Shown: positions 51,262 through 60,836 of the stretch, piece by piece
How positions within the stretch are numbered: position 1 is the first letter of the stretch
How the letters are laid out: each line of letters starts with the position of its first letter
Source: CAZELM01 sp964512995
Lineage (GTDB): Bacteria > CSSED10-310
Direction of reading: 5' to 3'
Length of the DNA stretch: 64,000 nt
NCBI GenBank assembly: GCA_964512995.1
Contig: CAZELM010000028.1
Location: 3,409 to 67,408 of the forward strand
Position numbers and translations under genes: made by a program
Notes under the pieces: generated by a model
Told to the model about the DNA's origin: nothing
Databases searched by the model: none
Seen by the model: only the letters and a program-made list of their open reading frames with translations

Positions 51262-52159
51262 GATAAACCTTTAATAACCTTTCCAAACTGACATGAGTAT
51301 ATTTTTGTGTGGTAGCAAGGCTGGCATGTCCGAGGAGTTCCTGGATGGCTCGAAGATCAGCACCGTTATTTAACAGATGTGTGGCATAACTGTGGCGAAG
51401 CTGGTGCGGGTGAACATGTTTGAGTATATTTTGGCGAAGTCCCATATTTTTTAAAATCCGTCGAATACTCCGGTCAGTCAGTCGATCGCCCTTGATGTTC
51501 ACAAAAAGCGGGGTGACATCTCCCCAGGAAAGCGTTTGATTGAAAAAATGCCGACGATTTGTCAGGTAGATATCCAGGCTTTGTAGAGCGATATCGGTGA
51601 TCGGCACGATGCGCTCCTTGTTTCCTTTTCCCAGAACACGGATCTCCTGGGAGGTGGGTTCGATATCGGATAAATTCAGACCAGCCAACTCCGAAACACG
51701 AATGCCGGTGGCATATAATGTTTCTGCGATGGATAAGTCTCTCGATTTGATCATCGTATCTGCCAGAGTGCCTTCTGAGAGGAGCTGTTCTGTTTCCTGT
51801 TCCGAGAGAAAAACCGGTAGTTTCAATTCTTTCCTGGGTAATGGTAAATATTTGGCTGGGTTTCGTTCGATCATATTGCGTGATTTCAGGAATCGGAAAA
51901 AGGTTCGAAGCGAAGACACCTTTCGTTCAATTGTGGAGCGGGATTTGGATTCGAGATACAGATGCTGAAGAAAGGAGCGGAGTGCGTAGCGATCGATACT
52001 GTCTGGTGATAGGATTCCGTCATCGTTTTGTGAATGGCCGGAAATGTGCAAAAATGCACAGAGGTCCATAATATCCTGATGATATGCTTTGATCGTATGA
52101 GGGGAGGCTCCTCGTTCAACTTCCAGATATGTCAGAAACCGTTGGATTGCCCGATCCAT
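51236..52159 (-). CDS. xerC: Tyrosine recombinase XerC
   Basis: A 307-residue chromosome-dimer-resolving recombinase. It has the SAM-like N-terminal domain (FLTYLEVERGASPHTIKAYHQD) and the catalytic set: Arg in ATGIRVSELAGL, His-x-x-Arg in HPHQLRHSYATHLL, His in LLGHASLATTQ and the nucleophile Tyr in TQKYTHVS. It overlaps topA upstream by 44 nt and hslU downstream by 26 nt, so the genes are tightly packed. The dprA-topA-xerC order matches a common bacterial arrangement. Confidence 0.94.
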   Translation of the reverse strand: MDRAIQRFLTYLEVERGASPHTIKAYHQDIMDLCAFLHISGHSQNDDGILSPDSIDRYALRSFLQHLYLESKSRSTIERKVSSLRTFFRFLKSRNMIERNPAKYLPLPRKELKLPVFLSEQETEQLLSEGTLADTMIKSRDLSIAETLYATGIRVSELAGLNLSDIEPTSQEIRVLGKGNKERIVPITDIALQSLDIYLTNRRHFFNQTLSWGDVTPLFVNIKGDRLTDRSIRRILKNMGLRQNILKHVHPHQLRHSYATHLLNNGADLRAIQELLGHASLATTQKYTHVSLERLLKVYHDKHPKAK

Positions 52160-54470
52160 GATCGGTATCGACCTCCTCTTCGATATTTTTCAAATGATGG
52201 TTACATCTGGGACAGATCAACATGATTTCTCCAGACTTTTCAATTGCTCCCACATATGAGTGCCCACATGCATCGCATGGCATCGGGACTGGAATGGCTG
52301 CAAAAATATAATCACAATTGGGGTAATTTGAACAACCGAAAAAGGATTTTCGGCCTTTTCTGCGTCGTTGGATCAATTTGCCGTCACAATTTTCTTTGGC
52401 GCATGGGAGTCCTTCGGGCTTGGGGCCTTTACCCTTGCAGGCTGGGAACCGGGAGCATGTCAGGAACAATCCAAATTTTCCTTTTTTCAGAACCAGAAGC
52501 GCTCCACATTCATTGCAAGTGGCCAGTGTCCGAGTGGATTTTGATTTTGGTTTTTCCTGTTGTGACGCTTGGTCGGAATAAGGCAGAAGCCCTTTGCAGT
52601 TTGGGAATTTATCGCAAGAGAGGAAACGGCCTCTTTTTCCCCATCGGACAACCATCGAACTTCCGCATTGCGGGCACTGGCGATCTGGAACAATTTCAAC
52701 TGATTTAGTAATGGATTCAATGTGTTGGGAAGCCTGCGCGAGTTGCGATTCGAAGGGCAGATAGAAGGATTGGATTGTGTGTTGCCATTCCGCTTTACCC
52801 GATTCGACATCATCGAGCTGAGTTTCCATTTCAGCGGTGAATTTGATGGACATGATTTCCGGGAAATGATCGCTCAACAGATCAGTGACCGCAAATCCCA
52901 GTTCTGTGGGATGAAATCGGCGGCCTTCGATAATGGCATAATCATGATTCCGGAGAGTTGCCATAATCGCTGCATAGGTGCTGGGTCTTCCGATGCCGTT
53001 GGCTTCGAGTTCTCGAACCAGAGTTGCTTCGGTGAATCGTGGGGGTGGCTTGGTATAATTCTGCTTGGATTCCAGCTTGAGGCACTTCAGTGTCTCTCCT
53101 TTTTCCAATGAGGGAAGCACCTGATTGGTAAAGGATTCCGATTTTTCCTCGTCGGAGTCGTTTTCATCTTCTCCAGTCTTCTTTTTATTGGGCTCCTCGA
53201 TTCCTGCCAATTCCAGATACCCCTTGAAAAGTAGCTCCGTTCCCATCGCACGAAATTCGTGTCTTCCCATATCGCCCGCATTGATTTTGATCGTTGTGAC
53301 ACTCTGAATTGCCGGAGCCATCTGGCTTGCCATGAATCGTTCCCAGATCAGGCGATACAATTTCAGTTCATCAGGGGTCAGGTATCGGGAAGCGATTTGA
53401 GGAGTCAATGAAATCGATGTCGGCCGGATGGCTTCATGCGCTTCCTGGGCTCCCTTTCGAGCTTTATACTGAGGAGGTTTTTCTGGAATATAATCCATAC
53501 CGTATTTTTCGGTCAGAAATTCTCGTGCAGCCGTTTGGGCTTCGGAGCTGATTCGCGGGGAATCGGTACGCATGTATGTGATTAATCCATGGATATCTTT
53601 CTGGTCGATGTCTTTGCCTTCGTAAAGAACCTGAGCCAGACGCATCGTTTTTTGAGCTGGAAACCGATAGCGGCGGGATGCTTCCTGCTGAAGTGTGCTG
53701 GTGATAAAGGGAGCAGGGGGATAGCGCATCACTTTCTTCCGGGTGATATCTGCTACGATAAACATATGTTTTTCTACATCGGAGTAAACATCGGAGCAGC
53801 TTTTTTCATCTGGAAGCTTTTGTTTTTTCCCGGTAGTGCCGTGATAGACCGCTTTAAACGGGGGCGGGTTTTGTCCCAGGAGGTTTGCGGATAATACCCA
53901 ATACTCCTGTGGAACAAAGGCCTGAATTTCTTTTTCCCGATCACATATTATCTTTAATGCGACAGATTGAACACGTCCCGCAGATAAGCCTCTCCGGACT
54001 TTTTTCCAGAGTAAAGGGCTCAAACGATAGCCAACGATTCGATCCAAAATGCGTCTGGCTTGTTGGGCATTGACTTTGTCAACGTTGATGGACAGTGGCG
54101 AATCCAGACTCCGCAAAATCGCCTGTCTGGTAATCTCGAAGTAAAGGATTCGATAGATCGGGATTTTTGCATGTTCGAGATAGTGCATCAAATGCCAGCA
54201 AATCGCCTCTCCCTCCCGATCAGGATCAGCAGCGAGATATATTTCATCTACTTGTTTCGAAGCCTTCTGAATTTTTGCAATCACTTTTTGTTTTCCAGAA
54301 ATGGTCACGTATTCCGGAACAAAATGATTGTTGACATCGACTCCAAATCGCGAACGTGGAAGATCCCGGATGTGCCCGACAGATGATTCGACGATGTAAT
54401 TTTTGTCCAGGATATTCCCAATCGTTCGTGCTTTCGCGGGTGATTCTACAATGATTAATTTTTTACCCAT
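52116..54470 (-). CDS. topA: DNA topoisomerase I
   Basis: A 784-residue type IA topoisomerase. It shows the Toprim start KKLIIVESPAKARTIGNIL, DPDREGEAICWH, and the active tyrosine in GLITYMRTDSPRIS. The C-terminus carries four zinc-ribbon modules (CPQCGSSMVV..CDKFPNC; CNECGALLVL..CSRFPAC; CAKENCDGKL..CSNYPNC; CDACGHSYVG..CPRC). The ATG at 54470 gives the conserved MGKKLIIVESPAKA; a TTG five codons earlier is less likely. It relaxes negative supercoils behind polymerases. Confidence 0.95.
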   Translation of the reverse strand: MGKKLIIVESPAKARTIGNILDKNYIVESSVGHIRDLPRSRFGVDVNNHFVPEYVTISGKQKVIAKIQKASKQVDEIYLAADPDREGEAICWHLMHYLEHAKIPIYRILYFEITRQAILRSLDSPLSINVDKVNAQQARRILDRIVGYRLSPLLWKKVRRGLSAGRVQSVALKIICDREKEIQAFVPQEYWVLSANLLGQNPPPFKAVYHGTTGKKQKLPDEKSCSDVYSDVEKHMFIVADITRKKVMRYPPAPFITSTLQQEASRRYRFPAQKTMRLAQVLYEGKDIDQKDIHGLITYMRTDSPRISSEAQTAAREFLTEKYGMDYIPEKPPQYKARKGAQEAHEAIRPTSISLTPQIASRYLTPDELKLYRLIWERFMASQMAPAIQSVTTIKINAGDMGRHEFRAMGTELLFKGYLELAGIEEPNKKKTGEDENDSDEEKSESFTNQVLPSLEKGETLKCLKLESKQNYTKPPPRFTEATLVRELEANGIGRPSTYAAIMATLRNHDYAIIEGRRFHPTELGFAVTDLLSDHFPEIMSIKFTAEMETQLDDVESGKAEWQHTIQSFYLPFESQLAQASQHIESITKSVEIVPDRQCPQCGSSMVVRWGKRGRFLSCDKFPNCKGLLPYSDQASQQEKPKSKSTRTLATCNECGALLVLKKGKFGLFLTCSRFPACKGKGPKPEGLPCAKENCDGKLIQRRRKGRKSFFGCSNYPNCDYIFAAIPVPMPCDACGHSYVGAIEKSGEIMLICPRCNHHLKNIEEEVDTDHGSGNPTVSDISGS

Positions 54471-54486
54471 AACATTTCTGTCCAAT

Positions 54487-55608
54487 TCAATGAATATCTG
54501 AGGGTGAAAGAATGTATCGCTTCCCTGGCAACTGCTGCACCAATCCTTTCAGTTCTAAATCCAGAAGGATAGTATGAACTTTACTGGCATCCCAATCTGT
54601 TTGTGATATCAAAGTGTCAACACCGGTCGGTTCCGAGTTCAGTAATTGCCATAACGGTGTCCATGCTGTGTCAATTTCATCGGGAATCCGGCAGCATGCT
54701 TGATCTCTGGCGGGTGACTTTTTCGGTTGGTCCTGGATCATGGGTACATGAGACAGGATATCTTCTACCGATAAAACAGGAATCGCTCCCTGTTGGATTA
54801 AAAGCAACGGTCCATAACTGGGAGGAGAGGTAATCGGACCGGGGACGGCAAAGACATCTCGTCCCTGATCCAATGCGTGATTTACCGTGATGAGTGCACC
54901 ACTTTTTTTTCGTGCTTCCACCAACACTGTTCCCAATGATAATCCACTGATTATTCGGTTTCGACCCGGAAAATGACTGGGGTTGGGTGGTGTGCCCCAT
55001 GGAAATTCACTCAATACCAATCCAATCTCCTCTATTTTTAAGCGCACCTTATGGTTTGTTGCAGGATATTTTTGATCCAATCCCGCTCCCAGCACAGCGA
55101 TGGTCGTTCCTTTCCCCTCGATAGCTCCCCGATGCGCTTCAACATCAATTCCCAACGCGAGACCACTGACAATCGATAATTGGTGATTGACCAGTTCCTT
55201 TGATAATTGGCGTGTTACTTCCAGGCCATATCGTGTCGGCCGCCTTGTTCCAACAATGGAAATACACGGTGCCTGAAACAACCTTACATCACCGCGGTAA
55301 TATAAAACAATCGGAGGATGAGGAATTGTTTTCAGCAGACCGGAAAACTCCGGATCTGTAATTGTAAGAATCTTGAAATGCTCAATGTCTGCGCGTCTTA
55401 ATTCTTTGTCTGCACGGTCCAGGAGTTTCTCCGGAACAAAGGGTGGCAGGATTTTCCGGCCGGTATCCAGAACACTCGTAATACGTTCCGGTTCATCAAA
55501 AATTGTGAGAGGGTCCGGAAGATGCTGCATGAGCAGTCGAAGGGATCTCGATGAATACCCTTCCCAGAGTGATAAAGCAATCCATTTGATTCTCGGTGAT
55601 AATGACAT
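54487..55608 (-). CDS. dprA: DNA-processing protein DprA/Smf
   Basis: A 373-residue DprA with the Rossmann-like core (CISIVGTRRPTRYGLEVTRQLS, SGLALGIDVEAHRGAI, TIAVLGAGLDQKYPATN, RNRIISGLSLGTVLVEA, VPGPITSPPSYGPLLLIQQGA) and a C-terminal winged-helix stretch (VDTLISQTDWDASKVHTILLDLELKGLVQQLPG). DprA loads RecA on incoming single-stranded DNA. It appears to head the dprA-topA-xerC-hslU run; the 400 bp upstream must contain its promoter. Confidence 0.94.
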   Translation of the reverse strand: MSLSPRIKWIALSLWEGYSSRSLRLLMQHLPDPLTIFDEPERITSVLDTGRKILPPFVPEKLLDRADKELRRADIEHFKILTITDPEFSGLLKTIPHPPIVLYYRGDVRLFQAPCISIVGTRRPTRYGLEVTRQLSKELVNHQLSIVSGLALGIDVEAHRGAIEGKGTTIAVLGAGLDQKYPATNHKVRLKIEEIGLVLSEFPWGTPPNPSHFPGRNRIISGLSLGTVLVEARKKSGALITVNHALDQGRDVFAVPGPITSPPSYGPLLLIQQGAIPVLSVEDILSHVPMIQDQPKKSPARDQACCRIPDEIDTAWTPLWQLLNSEPTGVDTLISQTDWDASKVHTILLDLELKGLVQQLPGKRYILSPSDIH

Positions 55609-55946
55609 GAAATTTTCCTTTTTAGTGGAGCGTCGATTGACACTTCGGAAAGTAATTAAAGAGGATAATTCGCATGAAAAGCAATAGTCTCGGTGTTATT
55701 AACCAGCGGATACCACAATGCATATTGACTCCCTGATGAAGAAAATATGATTCATAAACGGTGTATCATCTTCTCAATTTGTAAAAAGAAAATTCCAATG
55801 GCATGGATCCAGATGATATTTCATACAACGAGCTGGGTTGATGGAACAACTCCAGGTTAACCATCTGAATACGGAAAAGGGAGGTTAAGAATCAAGAGTA
55901 TTTTCGTATCGTCATATTGGGTGTATTGAAAAGAGGTCTTTGTTTT
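55609..55946. other. Intergenic stretch, no gene recognised
   Basis: Upstream of dprA and downstream of the LysM gene terminator. I see no RNA gene, repeat or plausible frame; it should contain the leftward promoter for dprA. Confidence 0.5.
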
Positions 55947-55985
55947 ATAAAAAAATCGGGAAGAAGCATTTTGCTTCTTCCCGAT
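55947..55985 (-). terminator. Rho-independent terminator of the CpoB-LysM operon
   Basis: Read leftward, a 14-bp perfect stem (ATCGGGAAGAAGCA at 55955-55968 with TGCTTCTTCCCGAT at 55972-55985) has a 3-nt loop followed by a T-run (A-run 55949-55954 on the plus strand). It is 22 nt after the LysM gene stop at 56008. Confidence 0.93.
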
Positions 55986-56007
55986 GGTGTAGTAAACAAT
56001 TGTTGGT

Positions 56008-57156
56008 CTATTGTTTCAATTCAATCTGGTCGCCCAGGAAAATACCGGTATTGCTTTTTGTCAGGACAATGACAGAGGTCGTTTCTGCTACTTTCACAAT
56101 CATTGCTTCACCGGAAACATACCGTGGCATTTTCGGGTCATCAAAATTTCGTTTGAAGATCGTGAAATAGTCTCCGGGAGCAACCCCGTCTTTGCTTCCC
56201 AGATCGATATACCCAATGTCTCCCTTGCCTAAAATGACCGCGTCAGAGAATTGTGGACCGCCGTTAAACGCATCCACGATGTATCCTGGAAACTTTTTTG
56301 TGGACGGATTGCATGGATCAGATGGTGGTGATCCTAACGTGACCGGAATGGGAACTTCTTCTCTCGGGACAAGAAAGTCGCCGCGAAGTACCGGGTGATA
56401 TGATCGGGTGATCACAGCAGTTGAGATGTCTTCGTTGATACACAAGGTTTTTGCTTCTGCCATGACATGATACATCCGGCCGAGGTATTTGCGCGTGACA
56501 GGGTGATGCACCTTGTGGGCTTTGCGAATGACAAAAAAGGATTGTTCTGCAACCATTCCCTTGGATGAACCACTTCCCAATATCACAATGTCCCTCGTCG
56601 ATAAATCGAATGATTCTGTTTCCGCTCCTATGATCTCCGGACCGGAATAATCCTCAAAAGAAATAAAACCGGAGGCGATGATAGCCGTTTCCGTTGTAAC
56701 CGGATATGCTCCCTGTTCTTTTCTTTTCGGACGGAATACGGGTACCACATCCTCCTCAGAGGGTTCTTCTTCACTTTCAATGGCGGATGTTCCGGATGAT
56801 GACGATTTTTTTTCTCCGCCAGCAGCAATCAAGGTTCCTCCTGGCAATTTTACCTGGGTATCCGGAAAAATAAGATGCGGGTTATTAATGGTGTCGAGGT
56901 TTTCTTCCCAAATCAGAGGCCAGAGAAAAGAATCGTTCAGATAATGCCCGGAAATCGACCATAAACAATCCCCGGATATTACCGTATGATATTCTGGGAT
57001 TCCATCGGGCAAGCTGACGTCTGTCAACGGTTTGGGTAATTTATATTCCACACCGCCATACGACCAGCTTTTCTCCTCCGCCAGTCCGATATTGATAGAC
57101 ATGCAGACAAATACAACACTGATACTCAAGATATAATACCAATTTCTACATTTCAT
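56008..57156 (-). CDS. LysM-domain periplasmic protein
   Basis: A 382-residue exported protein with a signal peptide (YILSISVVFVCMSINIGLA) and one LysM peptidoglycan-binding domain (about 56-105: YHTVISGDCLWSISGHYLNDSFLWPLIWEENL.. in segments, ending FPDTQVKLPGG). A Ser/Glu-rich linker follows, then about 230 residues of a beta-rich domain with no clear family (DIVILGSGSSKGMVAEQSFFVIR; GDIGYIDLGSKDGVAPGDYFTIF). The start overlaps the CpoB-like stop by 4 nt. The pair suggests a wall-associated envelope role. Confidence 0.87.
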   Translation of the reverse strand: MKCRNWYYILSISVVFVCMSINIGLAEEKSWSYGGVEYKLPKPLTDVSLPDGIPEYHTVISGDCLWSISGHYLNDSFLWPLIWEENLDTINNPHLIFPDTQVKLPGGTLIAAGGEKKSSSSGTSAIESEEEPSEEDVVPVFRPKRKEQGAYPVTTETAIIASGFISFEDYSGPEIIGAETESFDLSTRDIVILGSGSSKGMVAEQSFFVIRKAHKVHHPVTRKYLGRMYHVMAEAKTLCINEDISTAVITRSYHPVLRGDFLVPREEVPIPVTLGSPPSDPCNPSTKKFPGYIVDAFNGGPQFSDAVILGKGDIGYIDLGSKDGVAPGDYFTIFKRNFDDPKMPRYVSGEAMIVKVAETTSVIVLTKSNTGIFLGDQIELKQ

Positions 57157-57872
57157 AGCCGGCTCTCCTTATTCCCTTTAGTTGAATCGGCTGATTTCTT
57201 CCCGGACTTATTCGTTTCAATCCAGTGTAGCTTATCCCGAGCAACTGAAATCGCCCGATGAGTGGGATACTTCTTTATAAATTCATTCAGGACCTGCACC
57301 GCATTAGTATAATCCTTTAACTCACTATATGTAAATCCTATTTTGAGCAATGCGTCCGGCGCTTTCGGTTCGGAGTTATACTCCCGATATACTTTCCGGA
57401 AAAGATCCAACGCTCGAGTGAATGACCCTTGAGCATAAAAGCATTCTCCCATCCAGTAATAACACCGGGATATCAGTTCCGCTGAGGAGGCCAATACCGA
57501 GGCTTGTTCAAACATCTGGATGGCTTCTCGATATTTGCCATCATGATAATACTCCTGCCCTTTCGCATAGCATTCTTCATCGGATTCCAGCGATGGAACC
57601 GGCAATGGCGTCGGATCTTCCGAAGCATTGTCGTACATATTGGGTGGAGGCTGTTCGAATTCCTGAATGACTGCTTCAGCGGATTCACTCGAATCCATTA
57701 CCGGCTGAGCAGTATCAGTTTCCAGTCGGGCGATCGCCTGTTTGATCTCCTGATTTTCTTTTTTCAATTGATCGATATCATCAGACATCTGCTGGATCAG
57801 TGATGTTGATACACATCCCATCCCGCCAATCACCCATACCATGACACCCCAAATGAATCCTAATCGCCGCAT
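57153..57872 (-). CDS. CpoB/YbgF-like TPR lipoprotein
   Basis: A 239-residue protein with a lipobox (VIGGMGC), an N-terminal coiled coil (LIQQMSDDIDQLKKENQEIKQAIARLE) and C-terminal TPRs (GKYREAIQMFEQA; GSFTRALDLFRKVYREYNSEPKAPDALLKIGFTYSELKDYTNAV in sections), the layout of CpoB, which links cell-wall synthesis with the Tol-Pal system. No tol or pal genes adjoin; its coupled partner is the LysM protein. Gene symbol withheld because the Tol context is missing. Confidence 0.83.
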   Translation of the reverse strand: MRRLGFIWGVMVWVIGGMGCVSTSLIQQMSDDIDQLKKENQEIKQAIARLETDTAQPVMDSSESAEAVIQEFEQPPPNMYDNASEDPTPLPVPSLESDEECYAKGQEYYHDGKYREAIQMFEQASVLASSAELISRCYYWMGECFYAQGSFTRALDLFRKVYREYNSEPKAPDALLKIGFTYSELKDYTNAVQVLNEFIKKYPTHRAISVARDKLHWIETNKSGKKSADSTKGNKESRL

Positions 57873-58097
57873 TCTTGCTCCTCATCAAATCCCGGACTGA
57901 CAGTCTCTTTATTTCAAGCCTAAAATCCGAAGAAGATCCTGTCAAGCTGTTTCAGATTTACCAAAATTCTCAATCAGCACTCTATAATATTATGGTACCA
58001 ATAGATGCTTTTCGGCAACTGAAAAAGGCTAATGCACGAAATCCATGCCTTTGAGACTCCTTGTGATTAGAATAGCTCCTGATGAAATGGAGTAAAA

Positions 58098-58667
58098 ATG
58101 GATTATACTCGTATCTCAAAAATAATCGATGATATCAAATTTCAATATATCTCCACTGGAAACTGGGATCGGATCGCCTGTCAGGAACTTTTCCTTCTCA
58201 CGCGCCATGTTCCCTTGATGGTCTGTAAACAACGCGGGATTTCCTTTGACGATCAGTCTGATATCGTTCAGTCAACGTATCAGGAGGTCTTCCGGAATCT
58301 CCATCGGCTGGAAGATCATCGTGCGTTTCCCAGATACCTGTTTGTCATCGCTGACAATATCTGTCGCAGATATTGGAAAAGAAAGTATTTTTCTCCAGAA
58401 TTCACGGACACTCCCCATGATATCCTCTCCATCGCATCCTGCCATCAAGCTAGGCAACAAAGCGATGATGATGCGTATCGTGATAATTTGCGAGATTCAT
58501 TGGAGGCACTGCCAACCATGTACCGCGACGTGATTCATCTCTATTATTTTGCAGGTTGTACCGCTCAGGAAATTGCTGACCGGAGCAACACCAGTATCAA
58601 TACGGTCACATCACGGTTGCGGCGTGCACGACGGATGCTGAAAAAAATCTTGGAGGGTCAATCATGA
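58098..58667 (+). CDS. ECF-type RNA polymerase sigma factor
   Basis: A 189-residue sigma-70-family protein. Region 2 is seen in DIVQSTYQEVFRNLHRLED and AFPRYLFVIADNICRRYWKRK; region 4 in LEALPTMYRDVIHLYYFAGCTAQEIADRSNTSINTVTSRLRRARRML (in segments), the helix-turn-helix that reads the -35 element. Regions 1 and 3 are absent, as in ECF factors. The stop overlaps the start of a zinc-finger/TPR gene by 4 nt (ATGA), which is the usual sigma/anti-sigma coupling. Confidence 0.92.
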   Translation: MDYTRISKIIDDIKFQYISTGNWDRIACQELFLLTRHVPLMVCKQRGISFDDQSDIVQSTYQEVFRNLHRLEDHRAFPRYLFVIADNICRRYWKRKYFSPEFTDTPHDILSIASCHQARQQSDDDAYRDNLRDSLEALPTMYRDVIHLYYFAGCTAQEIADRSNTSINTVTSRLRRARRMLKKILEGQS

Positions 58668-60349
58668 AAAAATTGGAACATCAAACCCATTGCCGTCACG
58701 TGCTTCACCTCGGTGTGGATTACATCACCCAGTCACTGTCTCCCGAAGAGATGCGATTTGTGGAACAGCATCTAAGGAATTGTGCCGCATGCCGTCATGA
58801 ACTGAGACTTCTCGGGTGCACCGATCATCTGTCCCGAGTCACTGCCATGGACGGCAATGCTGATTGTGATTTCATCACGGATGTGCTCAGAATCCAACCA
58901 ATAAAACTGCCGGTATTGACCGTTTACGATGTGATTCGCGAGTTACAGCAGATTACGCACGATGACCGGTTGCCGGACCAGAAGAAACAAACGCAAGCCC
59001 TTCGGTTGATCGCTCGGTTTTCAATGGATATCAACCGGTTTCTGGGAGATCGGCGGATTGTCGAATCGGAATCAAAATGGCTGGAGATCCAGAACCGACG
59101 CGCCCGGTTACTCCAGCAGGTATTATCTGATACCTCAGCCATTCCATTTCTCTCCGCACTGAAACGCCAATCCGAGGCCATGGTCAACCAAGGACTTATT
59201 TTTACGCTTCAGGATCGATTCGATGATGCCCGGTCCGTTCTGATTCATGCGTATGTCGTCTGGTGTGCTTTGAATGAATCCGATGCCTGTTCATTTACTC
59301 AGCGCATTCTTGGAGAAATCGCGTTTTACAATGGTGATTACGATCAGGCAGAAGCATTGTTCCAGTCGGCATTGGCGTTTCTCGATCAGTCCGATCTCCA
59401 TGCAGCGGTGTGTGTGCTTCTTCGAAATCTTGGAAATACGGCGTTCGCGGCAGGTGATCCGGGTCGATCGTTGTCTTTTATCCAACGTGCGCTCGAAATT
59501 TCCCAGACACTCCCCGAAAAAATTCCCCATATCCGTGACTTGAATAATCTGGCGTGCCTTCATTTTCGGTTGGGTCATTATTCCGATGCGTATCAGAATG
59601 CCCAAGATGCATGGGAACACTATTCCATGATCGCCGGAGAGATGGTCGATGAGTATTTGGGTGCGCAGATTCACAGCAATCTCGAGACATTCTGCTCCAT
59701 TCTCGGAAAGTCTGATGAAGCCCGTTTTCATCGGGAGCAGGCGTTGATCCGGTTCCAACGTCTTGGTACGGCAACCGATATCGTTCACCTCCACCGGAAC
59801 AAAGCCCTGCGGTTCTATCAGCAAGCGGAGTTTGACAGCGCAGAAAAGGAGCTTCAGGCTGCCATCGCCGAATCATGTTCCGATGTCATTACGAATATCC
59901 AGGTGTTGCTGCTTCTGGGGCGAATCCATCGGCGTATGGGGAAATTCGAGTCTGCGCTTGGATATCATCAGAAGGCCATGGATGCAGTGAAAACGGACCG
60001 GGAACCGGAGCTGATTCGGGCTGCCAGCCTGGAACTGGCGTTCGACAATCTGGCGATGGGTGATATCCGGAATGCTCGGGAGTGGTCTGTTTCCGCTGAA
60101 ACATACCGGGTTCGCGGGACGAAACCCCCGGATTCGATTTTTTTGCTGGAGGATTATCAATGCCTCCGGGATATCGCTCTGGCATGCGGCGATCAGAAAG
60201 TGGCTCGTACCTGTCAGAAAAGAATGAACGCGTTGTATCGTCGGTTCCGAGCTCGGTTTTCGAATTCGAAAATGCATCCTGATCCGGCCGAAATCGGGCA
60301 TTGGCAGCGGATCATGGACGGAATCAGAGAACCTGAGCAGTGGAATTGA
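58664..60349 (+). CDS. Zinc-finger/TPR protein, putative soluble anti-sigma factor
   Basis: A 561-residue protein beginning with a zf-HC2-like anti-sigma zinc domain (LSPEEMRFVEQHLRNCAACRHEL, with the HxxxCxxC pattern) followed by about 400 residues of tetratricopeptide repeats (GDYDQAEALFQSALAFL; GDPGRSLSFIQRALEIS; GKFESALGYHQKAMDAV). No membrane helix is visible between them, unlike the usual membrane-spanning anti-sigma factors, so it is probably cytoplasmic and may bind its signal or partner through the TPRs. It is translationally coupled to the ECF sigma gene. Confidence 0.82.
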   Translation: MKKLEHQTHCRHVLHLGVDYITQSLSPEEMRFVEQHLRNCAACRHELRLLGCTDHLSRVTAMDGNADCDFITDVLRIQPIKLPVLTVYDVIRELQQITHDDRLPDQKKQTQALRLIARFSMDINRFLGDRRIVESESKWLEIQNRRARLLQQVLSDTSAIPFLSALKRQSEAMVNQGLIFTLQDRFDDARSVLIHAYVVWCALNESDACSFTQRILGEIAFYNGDYDQAEALFQSALAFLDQSDLHAAVCVLLRNLGNTAFAAGDPGRSLSFIQRALEISQTLPEKIPHIRDLNNLACLHFRLGHYSDAYQNAQDAWEHYSMIAGEMVDEYLGAQIHSNLETFCSILGKSDEARFHREQALIRFQRLGTATDIVHLHRNKALRFYQQAEFDSAEKELQAAIAESCSDVITNIQVLLLLGRIHRRMGKFESALGYHQKAMDAVKTDREPELIRAASLELAFDNLAMGDIRNAREWSVSAETYRVRGTKPPDSIFLLEDYQCLRDIALACGDQKVARTCQKRMNALYRRFRARFSNSKMHPDPAEIGHWQRIMDGIREPEQWN

Positions 60350-60358
60350 TATCCAGTA

Positions 60359-60836
60359 GTGAAGACGGTATATGTGAATGGACCTGGTATTGATGAGGTG
60401 TTGAGTGTGCGGGTAGGCGGCGTGCTGTATCCGGTGTTGCACGATGGATTGGGAAGCGTGACGGGGTTTAATGAACAGTGCGGGGAGTCTGTAGAACCGG
60501 TATCGGTATACTGGGAGAGAATATGTGGAGTCCGGAAGCAACGGGACGGAGCTGTATTACTACCGCGCCAGATATTACCGCCCTGATCTGGGCAGATTCA
60601 CCAGCAAAGACCCGCTGGGCATGATCGATGGTACGAATATGTTTATTTATGTGCAGAATGATCCCGTAATATTTAGTGATCCTTTTGATAAAAAAGCCGA
60701 GATTTGCTGTCGGCTAATGGGAGTTTTCCACAAGGGATGGGTATTCCACCAGGAGCAGAAAATAAACCACCTAATCCATAATTTAATTCTGGACATTACA
60801 TCACAAATAGAAGGCAAACTCTATGAATGGAACTAA
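60359..60836 (+). pseudogene. Rhs C-terminal fragment with frameshift/deletion
   Basis: Two pieces of an Rhs-repeat protein in different frames. The first reads VKTVYVNGPGIDEVLSVR...LHDGLGSVTGFNEQCGESVEP, the typical stretch before the Rhs core; at about 60500 the frame shifts and continues as RYRYTGREYVESGSNGTELYYYRARYYRPDLGRFTSKDPLGMIDGTN (in segments), then FIYVQNDPVIFSDPF and a roughly 50-residue variable tip (KKAEICCRLMGVFHKGWVFHQ...). About 25 residues normally present between the pieces are missing. The upstream Rhs body is absent, so this is a displaced tip. It overlaps the next gene by 14 nt. Confidence 0.82.
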
